DNA of 64,000 nucleotides from Apodospora peruviana (taxonomy: Eukaryota; Ascomycota; Sordariomycetes; Sordariales; Lasiosphaeriaceae), in contig JAUEDM010000005.1 of assembly GCA_033439685.1 (NCBI GenBank), positions 4,426,350-4,490,349 on the forward strand, read 5' to 3'. Numbering within the stretch: position 1 is the stretch's first letter; every line of letters starts with the position of its first letter. Positions 1 through 12,436 of the stretch are shown here, piece by piece. The translations under genes were made by a program, and so were the position numbers. The notes beneath the pieces are model-generated. The model was given only the letters and a program-made list of their open reading frames with translations. It was not told the origin of the DNA and made no database searches.

Positions 1-671
1 AAAGGTCGCGCCGGACCATGTTAAGTTTGCTGATACGAAGCGGTCAACGTAGGTCACCCTGATGACATTTAGGGTTGTAATGTGCTAACTTCTTGCCAGT
101 ATGACCGTTGGGTATTTCTCTGAGTTTGTGAGGGACGGGAAAGTCGTTGATGGCGCGTTTGATTCAGGTAGTTAGATAGATCTTTGCCACCATATTGGTC
201 TCTCTCGAATACAGATACCTACCTTAAGAACTTGACTCCACCTCTCCTCATCATGGGTGATTGATTGATTACTGCAGTGAAGCTTGCCTTTTTGTCTCGT
301 GCCTTTTCCGTATCGAACTGTGCACTAAAATTCACTTGTGTTAAATGTGGTAAGTAAGAGAGTGCGGCAGTGGCTCTTTCATTTTGTATTTACATACCTG
401 GTAGTCATGAATAAAGCGATGCTCTCCTATGAGCATCTCTAATCCTCCTTAACAGACTTCAAGTTCTTTGCCTACCAACAACAAAACCTGCCCTGTTGTT
501 TGTGGCCGTGAAAACAAAGGGAACAGGTGACACCCGAGCGACCAAGTCGTCCAGATGGACCGATTTCAACATAAAAATAATATTTGAACTCTACTGACAC
601 TGACGAGCTATGGCGGATTTGACAGAACGCTACTGCACGGAGGTTACACAATTCATTGATCCCATCATCAA
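1..671. other. Left edge, no gene recognised
   Basis: I see no convincing coding exon, RNA gene or repeat here. The stretch is moderately AT-rich and lies downstream of the O-methyltransferase, which is read leftward and stops at 672. In the Fusarium aurofusarin cluster the genes next to aurJ are aurZ and the polyketide synthase, so those would be expected beyond this edge; that is inference. Confidence 0.5.
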
Positions 672-2022
672 TCAAGAACCACCAGCCTTCAGCTTAACAG
701 TCAGCAAGCTCATGTTGCTTCCATCAGGCTGCTCGACATGACGCAGCTCCAGCCTGGGATCCGCCGACTTCAAGAGCGCCTCCCAGTCCTCGAGCCCACG
801 CTCCTGCGCGTTGAAGACCTGGCGCATCGTCAAGTCCCTGGTACGAATGACTCGCTCGCGGATAGAAGGCATCTTCCCGGACAGCGGCAGCACCGTGTCC
901 ATGATCAAGAGGGTCGATTCTTCCGCGGTGAGCGCGGGCACGATGTTTCTTAGAATAGTCTGGGCCTCGGCATCCGGCCAGTCGTGGATGATCATGCGCA
1001 GCAGGTAGACCGATGCGCCGATGGTCGGCTGGGGCTGGAAGAAGTCGTGCGATTTGAAGCTGACGCGGGTTGCGGTCGTGCTCTGCTTGGAAGCGACCAC
1101 GTCCAGGTCTTGGACTTGGAATTCTAGGTGAGGATAAGCTACCGCCAGAGCGAGGCTTCCGTGGCCTGTTGATCCACCAATCTGCGAATAATCCAATGTT
1201 AGCCTTTGTTGCGACAGAACTGATGTATGTGTATCTTACGTCGACGACCAACGACCCATCGGCCAGACTCTTCCAATCAAACCCGTTGACGAGATGAGAC
1301 AGATCCATGGCCTGTCCGTCCGTCACGCTCTTCATGTATCGCGAGAACTGGGCGGTTAGTTGCTCGTTCTGCGAGAGATGGTCGAAGAAGGGCAGGTCGT
1401 GCTTGAAGGCGACATTGTACGCCGTCTCCGTCTTCTGCGTGCTGCCGGGCCACCTCTCGGTAGCCTCGACCATGGCAGCCGCCGTGGGGATGGAGGCTTC
1501 GAACATGTAGCCGGCCCAGTCGCGCATGGCGGGCGCGTGGAGAAACATGGCCGAGTTGGCCGTGTGGGCCACGAAGCCGGTCTCAGGCTCAACCAGGATG
1601 GCGCTCGTCATGGCCATGCGTGCCACGCTCTTCAACTGCGACTCGGGCACCTTTGCCGCGGCTGCCAGAGCGCTGTAGGTGGTTGTGCCGGTGAGCGGAA
1701 CGTGCGAGAAGATGTCGAAGTGCAGCAACCATTGGAGGGAGAACATTGTGTGGTAGTTGGCTGTGATATTCGGCAGCAGCTCGCTGGGGCCAGAAACTAG
1801 GTTGAATAGCTTGAGGGCTGCTTCGGCGACGGCTACGCGGGCATTCTGAGTTGCCTTGTGCGCTGTCTTGGGGACAACGTATGTTGGGCCATCGGCTGCG
1901 AAGGAGGGTTGGGGAAGATGTTCGGCGTCAAGGAAGGCTTCAAGGTGTTTGGTGGAAGCAAAGACCTTCTCCGCAAGCTCGGAGAGTGCGCTCTGCGGTG
2001 TATGTGTTCCGAGAGAGCCCAT
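672..2022 (-). CDS. O-methyltransferase, aurJ-like
   Basis: A SAM-dependent O-methyltransferase of the plant/fungal COMT-like family (Methyltransf_2). There are two exons, 2022-1240 and 1181-672. The 58-nt intron (1239-1182, GTAAG...CAG) gives a 430-residue protein, normal for the family. The SAM-binding motif VVDIGGSTGHG is created exactly across the splice (about residues 259-269). The catalytic-base motif IIHDWPD follows, with His near residue 327. The N-terminal part is the helical dimerisation/winged-helix region. The start at 2022 (MGSLGTH) is preferred over an upstream in-frame Met, which would add a short Glu/Lys-rich leader. It is divergent from the flavin monooxygenase at 2954, as expected of co-regulated cluster genes. 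Closest in role to AurJ, which methylates nor-rubrofusarin. The substrate here is inferred from gene content, not from sequence. Confidence 0.9.
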
Positions 2023-2953
2023 TTTTTCTTCTTTTTCTTCTTTCCAAATTAAGTCAATGAGATAAGGTAAAGTAGCAATAATGTCCACGAATCAGTATTA
2101 TTGAGATATTTGAACGACCCAAGTTAAACAAAAAGCCCGTTTCGAGACTGGAATGATAGCGTGATAGGTCGTGGGTGTGATGAGCCCATATCGTCAAAGA
2201 GATTTAGATAATTACGGTAATACACTGAGAAGATCCCGGTCGGACCAGACAGCAACGGGTTCAGCACCCAACTTGATAAAACCGGTATTCTCACGCCGAT
2301 AAGGAGCGAAGGCCATGGTGACCGGACAAGGGGCTTGTTTTCAGACGGGTGTAAGACGGATTAGGCACTCCACTCCGTACCTTGGCCAATGGGCGAAGGA
2401 CTCGGATCCTGGAATCCCGATGCCGATCATGTGGGTCCCGCAACCCCGTAGCCCCCGACCCCGACCACTCCACTTCGGCCCGAGCCGGGTGGGACCGTGG
2501 GGGTCCTCTAAGGGTCCCGCAGTCCCGACAGCGAGGTCAATGACAGCTGTCAATCCCACGCCTGCATTTGCCTTGTAGATATTCAGATGCATGTGAAATC
2601 CTGCATACCATATGCAGTGGCACCCGCACCACACGCGGACGCCCGGGGTCGGGATAAGCCGGAGCGGTCGTCAGAACTCGGGGCTGGTCAGGGGTTTCGG
2701 TTTGTTTTTGGTCAGGCAACTTCATCGGTGTCAGTGTCCCCGAGAACCGATTCCAGCTTTCAACCAAAACCACCTTTGCAATGTATGTACCATGGCATGG
2801 CACCGGTTCAACTGACCGAGAGTAAGAGTTGTTTGTCCATGATAATGAGAAGAACAACTCTTACTCTCAAACATCTGTGTCGCAACTAATCTAGACAACC
2901 TGTTACCTCGTTCAATTTGGAGACCGTATCACTCTCCCTGTCTTTCTGCAAAT
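2023..2953. promoter_or_regulatory. Divergent promoter of methyltransferase and flavin monooxygenase
   Basis: About 930 bp between two divergent starts. It contains a GC-rich block around 2400-2700 with several CCCGA/CGGG words, including TCGGCCCGA at 2475-2483 (a CGG-N1-CCG inverted pair). Such pairs are the usual kind of target for Zn2Cys6 regulators, two of which are encoded in this cluster. No site has been tested; the binding role is inference. Confidence 0.4.
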
Positions 2954-4730
2954 ATGCCCGCCCCAACTGTCGCCGTGGTCGGCCTCGGTTCGTGCACCCC
3001 CTTTCCCAATCCATCATGGATCTGGAGCTAACAAAGACGACAACATAGGAGCCCTCGGCCTCGTGGCACTGAAGAACCTACGAGAAGAGGGATTTGACGC
3101 CGTCGGCATCGAGAAGAATGACTACGTCGGTGGCTTGTGGCATTTCAAGCCAGACAGCGACAAGCTCACCGTCATGCGGTCAACTCTCTCCAACGGCTCA
3201 AAACAGCGGGGCTGTTTTACCGATTTCCCTCTGCCTGCAGATGCCCCGGACTTTATCCCGGCCGCTGGCCTCGACCAGTACCTGCAGGACTACGCCAAGC
3301 ATTTTGGGTTGATGGAGCACGCTCGTCTGCGCACCAGCTTCCACGGCGCCAAGTTTCACAAGGATGGCCAGAGGTGGGCCTTGTCCTTGTCCACGCCGGA
3401 GTCGCCCGAGCCGCACTGGGAATACTTTGACAAGGTCGTGTTCGCCATGGGCACTGATCAGACGCCTGTTACGCCGGATATTGAAGGTATCGAGAAGTTC
3501 AAGGGTTTTAAGCAGCACTCGATGGGTTTCAAGGAGTGAGTGTCAACTTTTTAACCCCTCGACCATGTTTTGTCTCCATCCGTCTAACATGTCTCGCGTA
3601 GCCCGACAGTGCTTGCCGGTAAGAGGGTCATGGTGGTTGGCTTCGGCAACACCGCTGCCGATATGGCGACCGAACTAGCCCCCATTGCCGAACAAGTCTA
3701 CCTATCGCATCGTCACGGTGCCATCATTGTGAGATACACCCTCCCCCACGTCCCATTTCTCCCGTAAGATCTAACCAACTTTCCCACGCAGCTCCCCCGG
3801 TGGGTGAACGGCAAGCCCGTCGACCATGTCCGAACGTACCGCAAATACGTCATCCTGAACATGCTGAGCCGCTACGCGCCGAGCCTCTGGGAGAAGACCA
3901 TGAACACCGTCATCACAGGCCTGGTCAACAAGACCTTCAACCTCAAGCCGGAGTGGGGCTTCCAGCCTGCGCCGTCCATCACCAACCAGCGCCCGCTCGT
4001 GAACGACGATCTCATCCCCTGCCTGGAAAAGGGCTCCATCATCAGCACGACGGGCATCAAGCGCGTCATCGACGACAAGACGGTCGAGACGACCGACGGC
4101 AAGACGTACGAAGTCGACGCCCTTCTCTTCTGCACGGGGTTTACGGTTGACTACAAGGCCGTCGGCCCCGACGCCGACCCGACGCGGGACACGACCGCCG
4201 CGTGGGAGAGCAACCCGAACTACACGGGCCGCTCGCTGCCGCGGCTGTACCAGAACATTTTTAGTCTTGAGCACCCGCACAGTCTAGCTTTCATTGGTCA
4301 TTTGTCCTTCATGAATCCCGCTTTCTTCATGTTTGACTTGGCTACGATGGCGGTCGCGCAGCTGTGGAAGGGCGCGTCGAAGTTCCCGCCTCCCGCGGCG
4401 ATGAGGAAGCAGGTTGACGACCAGCACGCGTGGATCCTGGAGCTGGCTAAACGGGGTCCCGTTACTCCGTCCGTGGTCCGCGCCGACGACTGGATGGTCT
4501 GGGTCGAGAGCGTGATTGGTACTGGTTTGCCCGAGTATCTTGGCTACACGCTCAAGGGCTGGCAGCTGTGGCTCACCGATCGCAAGTTTTGCAACATGTT
4601 GATGGATGGGCTGCTGAGTCCTCATGCTTATCGCCTGTTTCCGGGCAAGAGGAAGGCTTGGCCTGGCGCGAGGGATGCCATTATTGCTATGAATGAGGAT
4701 AGGGAGGCCAGGTTTGGTCCGATGGAGTAG
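2954..4730 (+). CDS. Flavin-containing monooxygenase, aurF-like
   Basis: An FAD/NADPH-dependent monooxygenase of the FMO family, 528 residues in four exons: 2954-2987, 3049-3535, 3602-3728 and 3792-4730. All three introns have GT..AG ends and keep the frame. The first Rossmann motif GLGALG (residues 10-15) is completed only by joining the 34-nt first exon, which fixes the ATG at 2954. An FMO-signature-like stretch, FKGFKQHSMGFKD, crosses the second splice. The second dinucleotide-binding motif is VVGFGNTA (about 185-192), and LLFCTGFTVDY is an FATGY-like motif. In the aurofusarin pathway AurF hydroxylates rubrofusarin before oxidative coupling. It is divergent from the methyltransferase and convergent with the multicopper oxidase. 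A Baeyer-Villiger activity is an alternative that sequence alone cannot exclude. Confidence 0.88.
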
Positions 4731-5127
4731 AGGCTCATTTTCCTTTGTTTGTTTATATCTGTCATGTATCGGGTTCAAGTTTGTTAGGCAGTCTTGTGAG
4801 ATTGAAGACTAGGGATGTGAGGTATAATGAGAAACCAGGTAGATCCGAGTAACTGGCAAGGTGCAAGTCTTCTCCGCGACTAGTATTGGTGACGGTCAAA
4901 CTCTTGGACTCTTGGACCTTTGTAATACAGAAGAATGTGCATGATTATCTTCAATATTCTCTTTGTAGCAACATTTCGGCGGAGCATAGCTATGGTTTCG
5001 TCTACCGGTAGTCCCAGCTCACGCAACTCAAGTAAGCATGATCAGAACCGGAACAAACAAAGCAGAAACAAGACGGTGAAGATAGTCCATAAAGCTGCAA
5101 TCTGATATCATAAACATACTACCACTT
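4731..5127. other. Convergent intergenic region
   Basis: The 3' flanks of two convergent genes, the monooxygenase ending at 4730 and the oxidase ending at 5128. It is AT-rich with no open frame of interest, and presumably holds both polyadenylation regions. Confidence 0.5.
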
Positions 5128-7361
5128 CTATGCTGCTACGTTCTCATCTCCAGACACCCAGCCCTGTAGCATAGAAATCAAACCCTTGATCATACCCTTC
5201 CAATGAGCAGCATCCCCCTTGTTCTCTCCCTGTTTCCCCACCCCGACAAACGATGGGGATGGACCAGGCGCACATGCTCCAGGCGCGACAGTCCCAGCCG
5301 GCCCCCCATTACCAAGCAGCGAAAGCAGCGTCCCTGGTTTGAACCCGCGTTGGTCAGGCCCATATTCCTCCGGGATCTCAGGCCACGCATCAACACCATC
5401 CATAATCGCAACCGCCATGCCTCCAGCTAGATGCGTCTCGATATGGCAATGGAACAGCCACGGGCCCGGGTTGATGACCTGGTACCGCAGTACAATCCAC
5501 GCCATACCATCAAACGAAGTAACGAACGTGTCCCTCCACTTCGGGGTGTCAAAATCAAAGCTGTCCGGCTCGGCCGCCACCGCCTCGTCGACGCTTGAGT
5601 AGTTCCAGATACCCATCCCAGAGCCGATCTGCCACGTCTTGCCGGTGTGCTTGTGCATCATGTGCGGGAATTCTTGAGGTTGGCCGGGCAGGGAACCGAC
5701 CTGCACTACCAAATCGACCCAGCTTCCGTTCTTGGTGCGGATGACGACCTTTTCGTCGAGAGCGTCGGCCGAGTGCGGGTCGTATAATAGCGGCTCGTAC
5801 GCGCTGTGGTCCTCGCCGTACATCCCGTGTCCGGTGATGGTGTATTTCCACGCCGCGTTCCAGCGGTGCGTTTGGAGCACGTGCATCGCGTCGGCGTGGC
5901 GCGCGGGCGGGTTGGGCGGAAAAGGGGGAAGATGCTCCCTGTCGAGAGTCACGACTGGCCGGCCGTAGGTGGCGTTTTGGCCGCCGTAGTCGATGAACGG
6001 CTTGGACTCTGACTTTGTGGGCTGTCCGTTCTTGTACCGGAGCGTGGCAAATGCCGATATGACTTGTGTGAGGCCGTTGTCCGCCACGCGGATTGTGTAG
6101 TCCTTTGCTGGCTGGTTGAGAAGTTTGACCATGACTGCGTACCGTTCGCCGGCGTACATGTGGACGGTCTCGACGCGCTGTGGGACGATGTAGCTGCCGT
6201 CGACCTCGTATACCCACATCTCGTGCTCGTCGATGGAGAAGACGATGGTCTTGAAGGTGGCTGCGCCTATGAAGTTCAGGCTGATCCATTCGGTTTTCGT
6301 CTGGTCGACTTCTATGACTTCTTTGTCTCCCTCCGAGGGGACGCATCCCTCCTGCAGGTGAAGTGGGATCTGCTCTGGTTTCCCGGCGCGGAGGTAAGGT
6401 CCTTGTGTGGATTTCATGAAGGGAAAACACCTGATGAGTTACCATTAGTTGCATGATTTGGATTTCTGTGTTACGAGGGGAATAATAAAAGCACTTCTTA
6501 CCCTTTGTCGTTGACCTGGCGAGGATACAGGCCGTATTTCATGTAGGTGCTGGTCAGGTTGATCAACTTGTCAACCCCGGGACAGAACAGACTGCCCTTT
6601 CCATTGACCAAGATGCTGTCCGAGCAGCTGAAACAGCCATCAGTCTTGATGCTTTTGATTATGAAGCAAGTCTGGATTTCCAAAACTTACAAAATAGCCA
6701 TGCCAGAATTGTCTTCTGCTTCCATGTACTCCCAAGACTTGAACTGGGTCCAGTCCGATACCATGACAATTTTGGGATCGACAACGGCACGAGCCATAGC
6801 GTCAATGTCGGCTTGGCTATCACTGATAAGGTGCCATGGTGCCGGCGCATCCGTCTTGTGGCGTATGTAAATCGGACCGTAAAGCCCATCAAGCAGGGTG
6901 GTCCGCGAGTGCGAGTGGTACCAATGCGTCCCAGCCGGATACGCTTTGAAGCGGTAGACAAAGCTTTGCGCCGGCTCTATGGGCTTTTGCGTCAACCCCG
7001 GTGTCCCATCCGACCAAGGAGTATTGAGCATCCTTTTTGCAAAATGTTGTCAATTTTATGTTTCTAATGTGTGCCTTTGAGATTTGATCCTCACTCACTC
7101 TAGTCCATGCCAGTGAACTGTGGTGTTGAAGGGCATGATGTTGTGCACTGTGATTTCAACATCGTCGTCCTCGTCGCAGATGATTGTTGGTCCGGGAAAC
7201 TGGCCGTTGATCCTGATCATCTCCCTTGCTTGCCCGTTTGGAGCTCCCGTCTCCCATGAGATGATCCATTCCTGTTTCACTAGACTAGCACCGACACCGA
7301 CACTGGGCAAAACCGCTGTCAGTGCCAGGATGCATAATGGTAGACGCCACCTTGAAGTCAT
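5128..7361 (-). CDS. Secreted laccase-like multicopper oxidase, gip1-like
   Basis: A multicopper oxidase of 677 residues in four exons (7361-7099, 7032-6691, 6627-6502, 6430-5128); all junctions have GT..AG ends and hold the frame. An N-terminal hydrophobic signal peptide covers about residues 1-25. The copper motifs appear in order: HWHG near residue 82, HWYHSHS at 124-130, then HMMHKH and HCHIETHLAGGM near the C-terminus. The last has Met at the axial type-1 position. The third motif is HMMHKH, where the family usually has HPxHxH. Gip1 in Fusarium oxidatively couples the monomer to the dimeric pigment in an extracytoplasmic complex. The same job is likely here because the fasciclin gene is its divergent neighbour. 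The exon-4 acceptor (CAG|GTG) is the least certain junction. Confidence 0.88.
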
Positions 7362-7893
7362 GATTAAACTAGATGGGCCAAAATGTAGAGAAGAGTTTGG
7401 AACCAGATCTCAAGCCATTGAGAGAGATAAAGTGTGGTTGCTGAAAATGGAGAAAACATCTAGTAGCATCAATCGGATTGTTCCCTAGAGACATGCCACT
7501 TTTGCCCCCTTGTCATGTCATTGAGTGGTGTCTGTCTGGTAACTCCGAGTACACCCCTGACATGTCGGCCTCGGGTCCCAATCCCGTCGCCCCGATTTGC
7601 TTGGCCCGATAGCCAAAACCCGACGTGATCCTTCCACAGCTGCATGCCGACAACCGCCCTACCCGCTCGGTAAAGACGGTGCAGAGACGAGACGGTGAGA
7701 TGGATGTCGTGTGCTGTTGGGTTCAGTTGTGCTGCATCGATTGACTTTATGGACTCGAGGATGCTGTTCACCCCCTACTGTAGTTGACAGTTACGCACTT
7801 TATCCAAATTAATTTCTGACCAAGTCCACGTCAACCATCTGAAAGTCAAAATTCAACAGCAGCAGCAGCACGCATTGTCTTTTCAATCATCAG
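7362..7893. promoter_or_regulatory. Divergent promoter of multicopper oxidase and fasciclin gene
   Basis: About 530 bp between two divergent starts. It contains a cluster of CGGG/CCCGA words at 7565-7630, including TCGCCCCGA at 7587-7595 and GGCCCGA at 7603. These resemble the words in the other cluster promoters. A short CAG trinucleotide run (7855-7870) lies just upstream of the fasciclin ATG. Confidence 0.35.
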
Positions 7894-9252
7894 ATGGCGG
7901 TCGTCGTGTCCAAGAGGAAACCCAATGTATTCAAGGCTCTACGCGCCCTAGCCGTACTAATTTCGGTGCCTTTGGTCGTCCAGTTCCTGGTCTTGAGATG
8001 GATCCGGACTTCCCCATCAGAAGACCAAACCTCCTCTCATCAGTCCATTGAACCACAAGTGGCAACGTCGTCGAATCCGGAGACAAATGTGACGCTTTGG
8101 GATCTCTTGAGGGCAGATGCTCGCCTGTCCCGCTTCGCAGATGTGGTCGGAGAGCATCCAGACATTGTCAGGGGCCTGGCAGCACCGAAAGCAAAGCTCA
8201 CCGTCTACGCGCCCACAAACGAGGCCTTCGACAAATTCTACTTCCCGCCCGACCCGCCTCCATTCTTTGGTTTGTTCATCGCCGGATATCACATGGGACC
8301 TGGTGTTGTACCTGCTGATCGACTGGCTTCGGTGGGTACGGTCTCGTCCTTTGTCAACGGCGACATCTTTTTCGACTACAAGCAGCGCATCAGCGTCCAA
8401 CAAAAACCGGATGGGACAACGACGTTCAACCACGAGGCCGACTACATCCCGCCGTCGTCGGACGGTGCAGCTCCTCTGGTCGCTGCCAACGGCCTTGTGC
8501 ATCTCATAGGAGGTGTGCTCGGCCTGCCCAACTCGACCGCCCACGCTATCCGAACCTGTCCGCAGCTCTCGACGCTTGAAATGGCATTGAGACGGACCGA
8601 ACTGGCGGAGCGGGTGTACAACACCAACGCACACATCTCCCAGACAGTCTTTGCTCCGACCAACGCAGCTTTTGACCGACTGGGGAAACCGGCCAAGCAG
8701 TTCCTGTTCACTCGCGCCGGGAGACCTTACTTGGACGCCATCTTGAGATTCCACGTCGTGGAAAACCGAACCATGTTTAGCGACATGTATTGGCCCCATG
8801 GTGGCGCCCCTTTGATCGACTTACACGCACTGGAGGAGAGTGAGAAGGAGGTCAGTGTTCCCTTCCCTTGGTGAATGCTAGGTACATGATGGCACAGTAG
8901 ATGTACTGACTTGATGTTGTTTGTACCTCAGTTCAATCTCCCAACACTCCAGCCAAGTCAAAACATCACGGTCCAGAGTCGGAAAATGCACGGCGGGCAA
9001 TGGAAGCTTCACGTATTCCTATGCGGTGATGATGACGGCGTTGATGTGTCGGTTCCAGACATCCTGACCATGGACGGAGTCGTACACCTGGTCGATTCAC
9101 TCCTCTTACCGCCTGGCTCATCTAGCAAGCCGGAAGAGAAGTCTTGGCTCGGGAGATTGTTTCACGGGTTTTGGCAGGGAAGTGGAGAGAGCATCGAGTC
9201 GTTGATTGATAGGCTTGAGCCGTACATTCTTGACACCGAGGCCGCGTCCTGA
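7894..9252 (+). CDS. Membrane-anchored fasciclin (FAS1) protein, aurS-like
   Basis: 425 residues in two exons (7894-8850, 8932-9252). The 81-nt intron (8851-8931) is removed in frame, joining EKE to FNLP. An N-terminal transmembrane anchor (about residues 18-36) follows a short basic tail. Two FAS1 domains follow. The first has the hallmark VYAPTNEAFDKF, ending in NGLVHLIGGVL. The second has VFAPTNAAFDRLG and ends with DGVVHLVDSLLLP. AurS in the Fusarium aurofusarin cluster and the fasciclin gene of the cercosporin cluster have the same architecture and partner with laccase-type oxidases. Proposed role: an extracytoplasmic accessory protein for pigment coupling. It is divergent from the multicopper oxidase, 532 bp apart. 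Confidence 0.88.
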
Positions 9253-12200
9253 GAAGAGATCATTACCTCTAGTCGATGACTTCATTCGCCAGTATCTGAA
9301 ATGTTTTTTTAATTCTTTTGTTCCCTCTGAATAATATTGTACGGAATACCTCGCTTCATTCCACTATGCCGCCCTCGTGCAGCTGTGTGTCCCATTGAGT
9401 CTGTAACTGTCAATTGTGCTTTGGTGATGAGTAGGTAGGTACCTTAACCTCCCTCACTGATATGTAATATGTCTCTTGTTAGGAGTTGGTTCAAGACCAC
9501 TCACTATGTGGCTGTACTGGTACCACACACTCTCCATGGGCTCATCGGCATGTACCTTATATATGAAGCAGAGTCACCCGTCCAGATATCTTTGTTCTGT
9601 CAAACAATGAACCTGTATACTCATAGGAGACTCTTATATCAACACTTCTTCCTGAGCATGTCTTCCACCGCGATATTATTGAGTAGATAATAACTTGACT
9701 GGTAATTAGCCTGAGTCTGGTTCCGAAAGAAAATTCAACCAACTTCAATGAAATTGCGGCAAGGTCAGCGCGGGTTTCCCCAGAACTGTCTGGTGGGTAT
9801 GTCGTACAAGCAAAGACCTGGAGCCAAGCCTTCCCACATCCACCCCGCAAGGCTTATATTATGACGAAGCCTTCATGCACCCGCCTTGGAACGTGCCGCC
9901 AAGCTCCCGGCCCGGCGGCCAGGAGCCACATCAACCATCGCCAAGAGTGCTTAGCCAAGGCAAATATGCTTAACCAGATCGCATTTCCAAGATCAAGATA
10001 TTCAGGATCGGCAACATCTTGGCTAGGTACCTTGTTTTGATCCTTTAGCTATCGAGCTTCTCTCAACTACACACCATCTCGACAATACAAGGCTAGCGAC
10101 GACCATTAGCTAGTCATGTGCTTGCAATACTGTTCAAGACATCATGTAGTCTTAACCCCGGGTTTAAAGTTATCATATTATTAAGCCTTGTGTCTGTCCT
10201 TCCGGGTTTTAGCGTCAATTTAGTTACAAAGCCTCCTCCCCCTACCCACGCCCCAGGAAATTTATGGTTAAACCCTCTCTCCTCGGGTTTCACGGGCTGA
10301 AGATATCAAACGACATGAGATTTCGGTACGTCGGGGTTATGTTAACCCATCTCTGACGAAGAGATCCTACTGGCAGGCACACATTTCGGGGTTCGATTGA
10401 CATGGAATCAACCCTCACGTTTATGGCGAAATCAGTGAGACAAATACTACCTACCCTACAGGTATGATTAAAGAGTTACACCGCAGTCTGCAAGCAGCGG
10501 TTCTTGTTCTACTTAGGTATTGAATGACAGCTGGTAAAAGCGGCCTGCGATGATTCCAGTTAGTTACACTACAGTCTGTAGTGTATCGGTTATTTATTTA
10601 TTGAATGCAGTGACACCTGGTGAGAACGGCTGGGGTTCTCGGTGTATAGTGAAGAGTTACACGACAGAAATGTTATTTACCTACTTGGTGAATGAATACC
10701 TTAGACAGGTGGGGAATGGGTGGGGGTTTGTGTGTCGGGTTTCTCCGGGGCAAATTGATTCGCTGCTAAACAACCGCGGCAACTGCTGCGGCAACTGCTA
10801 CGCCACGGAGCCGCATAACAAGTTCAATTGCATGATTCAATGCGAGACGGAGACTTCCCGTTCCTCACACGTTTTGCTGGATGCTGGCTACTCTGGTCTT
10901 ACACGTTTCCACCGGCATGCATCGGAATTACCAGACTTTGAAGGACTTTGGACGGCTCGCATGCGGATCAGAGTAATAAATATCGTAAGAAACGGAGAGA
11001 CCCGACCCACTCATGTACCTGCGTATGGTCATTTCAGTGCAACGGTACTTTAGTTGTTGTTTAGGATGCAGCCTGGGCCGGACGGAGTTTAGTCACCTCA
11101 CTTGAACGTATGGTCTGATTCTGAAAGTTCCCGAGCTACATACCTGCGGCAGCTCCTTGCAGTGAGACTTCCCTCCTCCAGGATTCGGTACCCTGTGTTG
11201 CTGAGTAGGTAACCTAACTAAGGTAGGTAGGTAGGTAACTATGACTTGCGGAAACGAGCGTGACCTTGGACTCCCACTACGACTCTCCTGGTCCCAAGGG
11301 ACCATTCACCCTGATCAAGTCTCTTTAAAAACCGTTCAGTCCACAATCTGACAGCGGCGCAAGACCTTCCCGGATCTGGTGTAGAGGCTGGGCGCCGAGG
11401 TCGCAGTCGCCGCATAGCTGCAGGGAGCGTTGTATTCTAGAATCGCAATTGATAATAAGCGAGGCACGAAGCTTATCTCATCTGATAGCTGCATCATTAC
11501 AAAGATCCTCCGAGCCTTGGCGGCACTTCCCGCGTTCGGAGAAATATTCTAGCTTTGGGCAAAATGTCTCGGGTTGGAAATGGGTGCAGTATAAGTGCTA
11601 GCTTTTAATTCCGCAGCTGTGGCTTAAAACTGAGCTTAGCTAGAAGCTTGGTTTAAATTAAACTTGTAGTCGGAAAAGGCTTTGTCTTACCCACCTAGAC
11701 TAGGTAGGGCGAGGGAGTTGTCACTGACTCATTTTGAATGACTGAAACGTATAGACCGGTACCGACCTAGCAATTTTTTGATGGAGACTCTAAATACAAC
11801 TGTATAATTCTGCTAGCAAGGTACATGGGTAAACTCCTACTGGACAAAAAGGATGCTAGTACACCTCAGTGCTACGACCCAAAATAGCAAGAGGATTATG
11901 CTAGGTACCTTAGTAAGGGGGGCTAACTTGGCCGTATCCAGTTAGGGTCGTCGGGTTTTCGTCATCTTGGGATGCCCAATCGGGTCTCGTACGTATCAAT
12001 GGTCTTTGTCTTGTTGCTGTAGCTAAGAGGGTTGGGAAAGTCGTATGTTTAAGCTCGTGAGCTAGGTACCTTTAGGTTTGTAACAGCGCCGTTAAGGCGC
12101 GTCGCTAGACTGTACCTTAACTGAACCAACGAGCCTGTCAGCTGTTATCTTATACCCTTTATGCATCTCGGTGGCCCTGTGGTTCGTCGGGTCATCAAGG

Positions 12201-12436
12201 CCGTGATATCCGTAACCCCGCTGCTTATAAGGTACATGCAAGCTTCACTATCAGGTAGCTTCATATCTCTGACAGCTCGTTCTCCCGTGTTTATCTCTTG
12301 GCATAACAGTATCTTCTGTCATAAATATAAGACCATTCACGCGGCATTATTCATGGTTATTTTTAAAGATACCTGAGTTACCTAACCTGGGCCAGTCTTT
12401 TAGGACGCACAAGAAGGAGAGATCGAGAACAGGATT
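9253..12436. other. Gene-poor 3.2-kb spacer inside the cluster
   Basis: I find no coding exon with family resemblance. A 167-codon open frame at 10550-11053 has no recognisable domain and atypical codon use. The palindromic word AGGTACCT and its shortened forms recur (near 9437, 10025, 11226, 11904 and 12064). The spacer separates the enzyme half of the cluster from the regulator/transporter half. In Fusarium these two halves flank the polyketide synthase, so this gap may mark a rearrangement point (inference). The last 300 bp upstream of 12437 should contain the regulator promoter. Confidence 0.5.

Noticed and set aside
10550..11053. 167-codon open frame in the cluster spacer
   Set aside because: No domain, no splice partners and unusual composition. 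Open by chance in my judgement.
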